7,453 nucleotides of DNA. It comes from Dehalococcoidia bacterium (lineage in GTDB: Bacteria > Chloroflexota > Dehalococcoidia > SM23-28-2). How positions within the stretch are numbered: position 1 is the stretch's first letter; each line of letters opens with the position of its first letter. The stretch covers positions 1-7,453 of the forward strand of contig JALHUG010000267.1 of NCBI GenBank assembly GCA_022866185.1, read 5' to 3'. The position numbers were made by a program, and so were the translations under genes. This document shows, in pieces, positions 6,335 through 7,453 of this stretch. Below the pieces are notes generated by a model. That model did no database searches and had not been told where the DNA came from. It saw only the letters and a program-made list of their open reading frames with translations.

Positions 6335-6363
6335 TTGCGCCAGCGGCAGATCGCCGCTATGAT
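6335..6363 (+). promoter_or_regulatory. Sigma-70-like promoter for the first SatP gene
   Basis: TTGCGC (6335-6340, 3 of 6) and TATGAT (6358-6363, 5 of 6) are separated by exactly 17 bp. Transcription would begin near 6370, leaving a leader of about 35 nt before the ATG at 6405. This suggests the transporter can be expressed independently of the upstream synthetase gene. Confidence 0.5.
6342..6358. promoter_or_regulatory. Dyad filling the promoter spacer, candidate operator
   Basis: AGCGGC (6342-6347) and GCCGCT (6353-6358) are perfect inverted 6-bp arms with a 5-bp centre. They occupy the whole spacer but one base and touch the first base of the -10 hexamer. A dimeric repressor bound here would block RNA polymerase directly, or a MerR-like activator could distort the spacer. 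The dyad is unlike the one upstream of the synthetase gene. Confidence 0.35.
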
Positions 6364-6387
6364 CGGACGCAACATCCACCTATATTA

Positions 6388-6500
6388 GAGAGGAGGAACT
6401 GACTATGAGCCTATCCCCTGAAGATCTCCGCCAGCGGCTGGAGAAGATGCAGCGGGAACTGGATCAAATCAAGAGCGGCGGCGTCGCGGTGGTTGAGAAA
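6388..6500 (+). repeat. Duplicated gene-start block, copy 1 (partner 7341-7453)
   Basis: Compared with 7341-7453 at a constant offset of 953 bp, this block matches at 102 of 113 positions. Similarity begins with GAGAGGAGGAAC, the ribosome binding site, and continues to the window edge. No similarity is evident further upstream, so the promoter and operator region of copy 1 is not shared. Confidence 0.85.
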
Positions 6501-7055
6501 CTAGCCAACCCTGCCCCCCTCGGCCTGGCCGGTTTCGGCTTGACTACCCTCATCCTCAACATCGTCAACGCTGACCTGATCGACAAGGCGAGCATCGGCA
6601 TGGTGCTGCCGGTGGGCCTCTTCTACGGAGGGCTGGCCCAGTTCATGGCCGGCATGTGGGAGATGAAGAAGAACAACACCTTCGGCTTCACCGCCTTCTC
6701 CTCCTTTGGGGCCTTCTGGATGGCGCTGGCGATCATGGTTATCCTGGAGGACGCGGAGGTGATAGCGCCGGTCCCCAAGGAGGGCATGAGCGTCTTGCTC
6801 GGCGCTTGGGGCCTGTTCACCGCCTACATGACCATCGGCACCCTGAAGATATCGCGTGCCCTCCAAGTGGTGTTCGCCACCCTGACCATCCTGTTCTTCC
6901 TACTGGCCTTTGGAGAACACAACGAGACGGTGATGAAGATCGCCGGTTGGGAGGGCATCTTCTGTGCTTTCACAGCTCTCTACGCCTCGGCGGCGCAGGT
7001 GATCAACGAGACCTGGGGCGAGTACCTGCTGCCCCTGGGTCCGGTCAAGAAGTAG
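6405..7055 (+). CDS. satP: Acetate uptake transporter, GPR1/FUN34/YaaH (SatP) family
   Basis: Inner-membrane porter for acetate and related short carboxylates, probably with protons. The 216 residues show the family signatures at positions matching E. coli SatP: NPAPLGLAGFG (35-45), FYGGLAQFMAGMWEMKK (73-89), NTFGFTAFSSFGAFW (91-105), LGAWGLFT (132-139), GTLK (145-148) and a C-terminal AGWEG plus NE..G. Six membrane segments are expected near 38-55, 64-85, 96-114, 129-146, 153-170 and 182-200. The N-terminus is about 27 residues longer than in E. coli SatP, and that extension carries an a/d pattern (L8, L12, M15, L19, I22) typical of a short coiled coil. GAGGAGG (6390-6396) lies 8 nt before the ATG, supporting this start. 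It has its own promoter (6335-6363). With the synthetase upstream it suits acetate import and trapping. The family is secure; the exact substrate is inferred. Confidence 0.94.
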   Translation: MSLSPEDLRQRLEKMQRELDQIKSGGVAVVEKLANPAPLGLAGFGLTTLILNIVNADLIDKASIGMVLPVGLFYGGLAQFMAGMWEMKKNNTFGFTAFSSFGAFWMALAIMVILEDAEVIAPVPKEGMSVLLGAWGLFTAYMTIGTLKISRALQVVFATLTILFFLLAFGEHNETVMKIAGWEGIFCAFTALYASAAQVINETWGEYLLPLGPVKK

Positions 7056-7063
7056 AACAGCGG

Positions 7064-7116
7064 GGGGCGAAGAGGGATCGCTGGATGCCATCAGCATTCT
7101 TGGACCTCTTCGCCCC
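7064..7116 (+). terminator. Perfect 12-bp stem after the first SatP gene
   Basis: GGGGCGAAGAGG (7064-7075) is perfectly complementary to CCTCTTCGCCCC (7105-7116), with a 29-nt loop that contains a small inner GCTG/CAGC stem (7079-7082, 7091-7094). It starts 9 nt after the stop codon and is followed by the pyrimidine run TTCTCTC rather than a clean T-tract. It is best read as an intrinsic terminator or an mRNA-end stabiliser that separates expression of the two SatP genes. It could instead be a REP-type palindrome. Confidence 0.55.
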
Positions 7117-7340
7117 TTCTCTCAAATAGACACTTCGGGCGGCCTCGCGCTCGCCGGCGGATCGGTGAGATTCTCGCTCGATTGGCGGCGTTCGCTGGCC
7201 GCGAATAGTCGGGGGCCTGTGGCAGCGCGGGCAGTGGCTCTTGTAGGCGGGCCTTTCCTCTCGCCATGAGGTCCTTGAGCCAGGCGTAACGGGCGTTGGG
7301 GCGGATACCCGCCGGGAGCGCATGCCCTTTCCCCAGTTAT
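7117..7340. other. Spacer between the SatP genes, no confident gene
   Basis: This is the main part of a 302-bp gene-free stretch. Nothing on the plus strand looks coding. On the minus strand one frame is open across it; an ATG at 7267 would give 58 codons ending at 7091 inside the hairpin loop. Its upstream part reads sensibly (RYAWLKDLMARGKARLQEPL) but becomes arginine-rich and unprotein-like, and there is no clear ribosome binding site. It may be the remnant of a decayed gene or chance in GC-rich DNA. A small GGCGG/CCGCC hairpin lies at 7300-7313. No convincing promoter for the second SatP gene was found. Confidence 0.3.
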
Positions 7341-7357
7341 GAGAGGAGGAACCGACA

Positions 7358-7453
7358 ATGAGCCTATCCCCGGAGGATCTTCGCCAGCGACTGGAGAAGA
7401 TGCAGAGGGAGATCGATCAAATCAAGAGCGGCGGCGTCGCGGTGGTGGAGAAA
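7358..7453 (+). CDS. Second SatP-family transporter gene, 3'-truncated by the window edge
   Basis: Only the first 32 codons are present. They encode the same N-terminal extension as the upstream SatP protein, differing by one residue (Leu19 to Ile). At the DNA level 87 of 96 bases match, and seven of the eight changed codons are synonymous, so the copy has evolved under protein-level constraint. The a/d heptad residues are kept. GAGGAGG (7343-7349) lies 8 nt before the ATG, the same spacing as in copy 1. The sequence stops at GGCGG..VVEK, just before the NPAPLGL motif, so membership of the SatP family is inferred from the N-terminus alone. If complete, this is a tandem paralogue, perhaps with a different substrate preference or expression; it could also be a truncated copy. 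Confidence 0.8.
   Translation, partial: MSLSPEDLRQRLEKMQREIDQIKSGGVAVVEK

Noticed and set aside
7122..7358. A 78-codon minus-strand frame between the SatP genes
   Set aside because: It is Pro/Arg/Ala-rich with no motif, and its start overlaps the ATG of the second SatP gene; base composition explains it.
1..7453. CRISPR array, tRNA, rRNA, transposase, toxin-antitoxin or phage-defence genes
   Set aside because: Neither strand showed regularly spaced repeats, cloverleaf-like sequence or protein motifs of these systems.

Overview
The window is GC-rich bacterial DNA of conventional gene layout: Shine-Dalgarno-led genes, short gaps, and no rRNA, tRNA, CRISPR array or transposase. My best guess at the source is a member of the Chloroflexota or a similar environmental lineage. 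The guess rests on the style of the secreted beta-helix protein (an 'FPGRPEI..L' module before a DUF1565-like helix and a C-terminal 'DIGAYE' ending) and on a 'TTCGACAGGC' fold-back repeat. It is an inference, not a demonstrated assignment.

Layout. (1) Positions 2-1477 (+) hold the 3' part of a secreted right-handed beta-helix protein whose start lies outside the window. (2) Convergent to it, 1592-2818 (-) encodes an acyl-CoA dehydrogenase with its own TTGACA-type promoter. (3) Positions 3057-3893 (-) encode a NodB-type polysaccharide deacetylase with a twin-arginine-like N-terminus. (4) A divergent control region of about 300 bp has a perfect TATAAT box, leader hairpins and a 15-bp perfect dyad. 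(5) Positions 4196-6118 (+) encode a 640-residue acetyl/propionyl-CoA synthetase-like enzyme starting at GTG. (6) The gap 6119-6404 holds a 98-bp fold-back element with 20-bp terminal inverted repeats, then a promoter whose 17-bp spacer is almost filled by a dyad. (7) Positions 6405-7055 (+) encode a SatP (GPR1/FUN34/YaaH) acetate transporter. (8) After a 302-bp gap with a perfect 12-bp stem, a second SatP-type gene starts at 7358 and runs off the window.

How the genes fit together. The right half is a short-chain carboxylate scavenging locus: SatP-type porters bring acetate or a relative into the cell and the AMP-forming synthetase traps it as acyl-CoA. The dehydrogenase on the left could oxidise acyl-CoAs, but nothing shows that it belongs to the same pathway. 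The deacetylase and beta-helix protein are envelope or extracellular polysaccharide proteins and look unrelated.

The most distinctive points are the tandem SatP genes sharing a two-heptad N-terminal extension absent from E. coli SatP, the variant P-loop of the synthetase, the candidate operators at the synthetase and transporter promoters, and the fold-back element. No wholly new system is evident; most of the window is ordinary metabolism and cell-surface biology.
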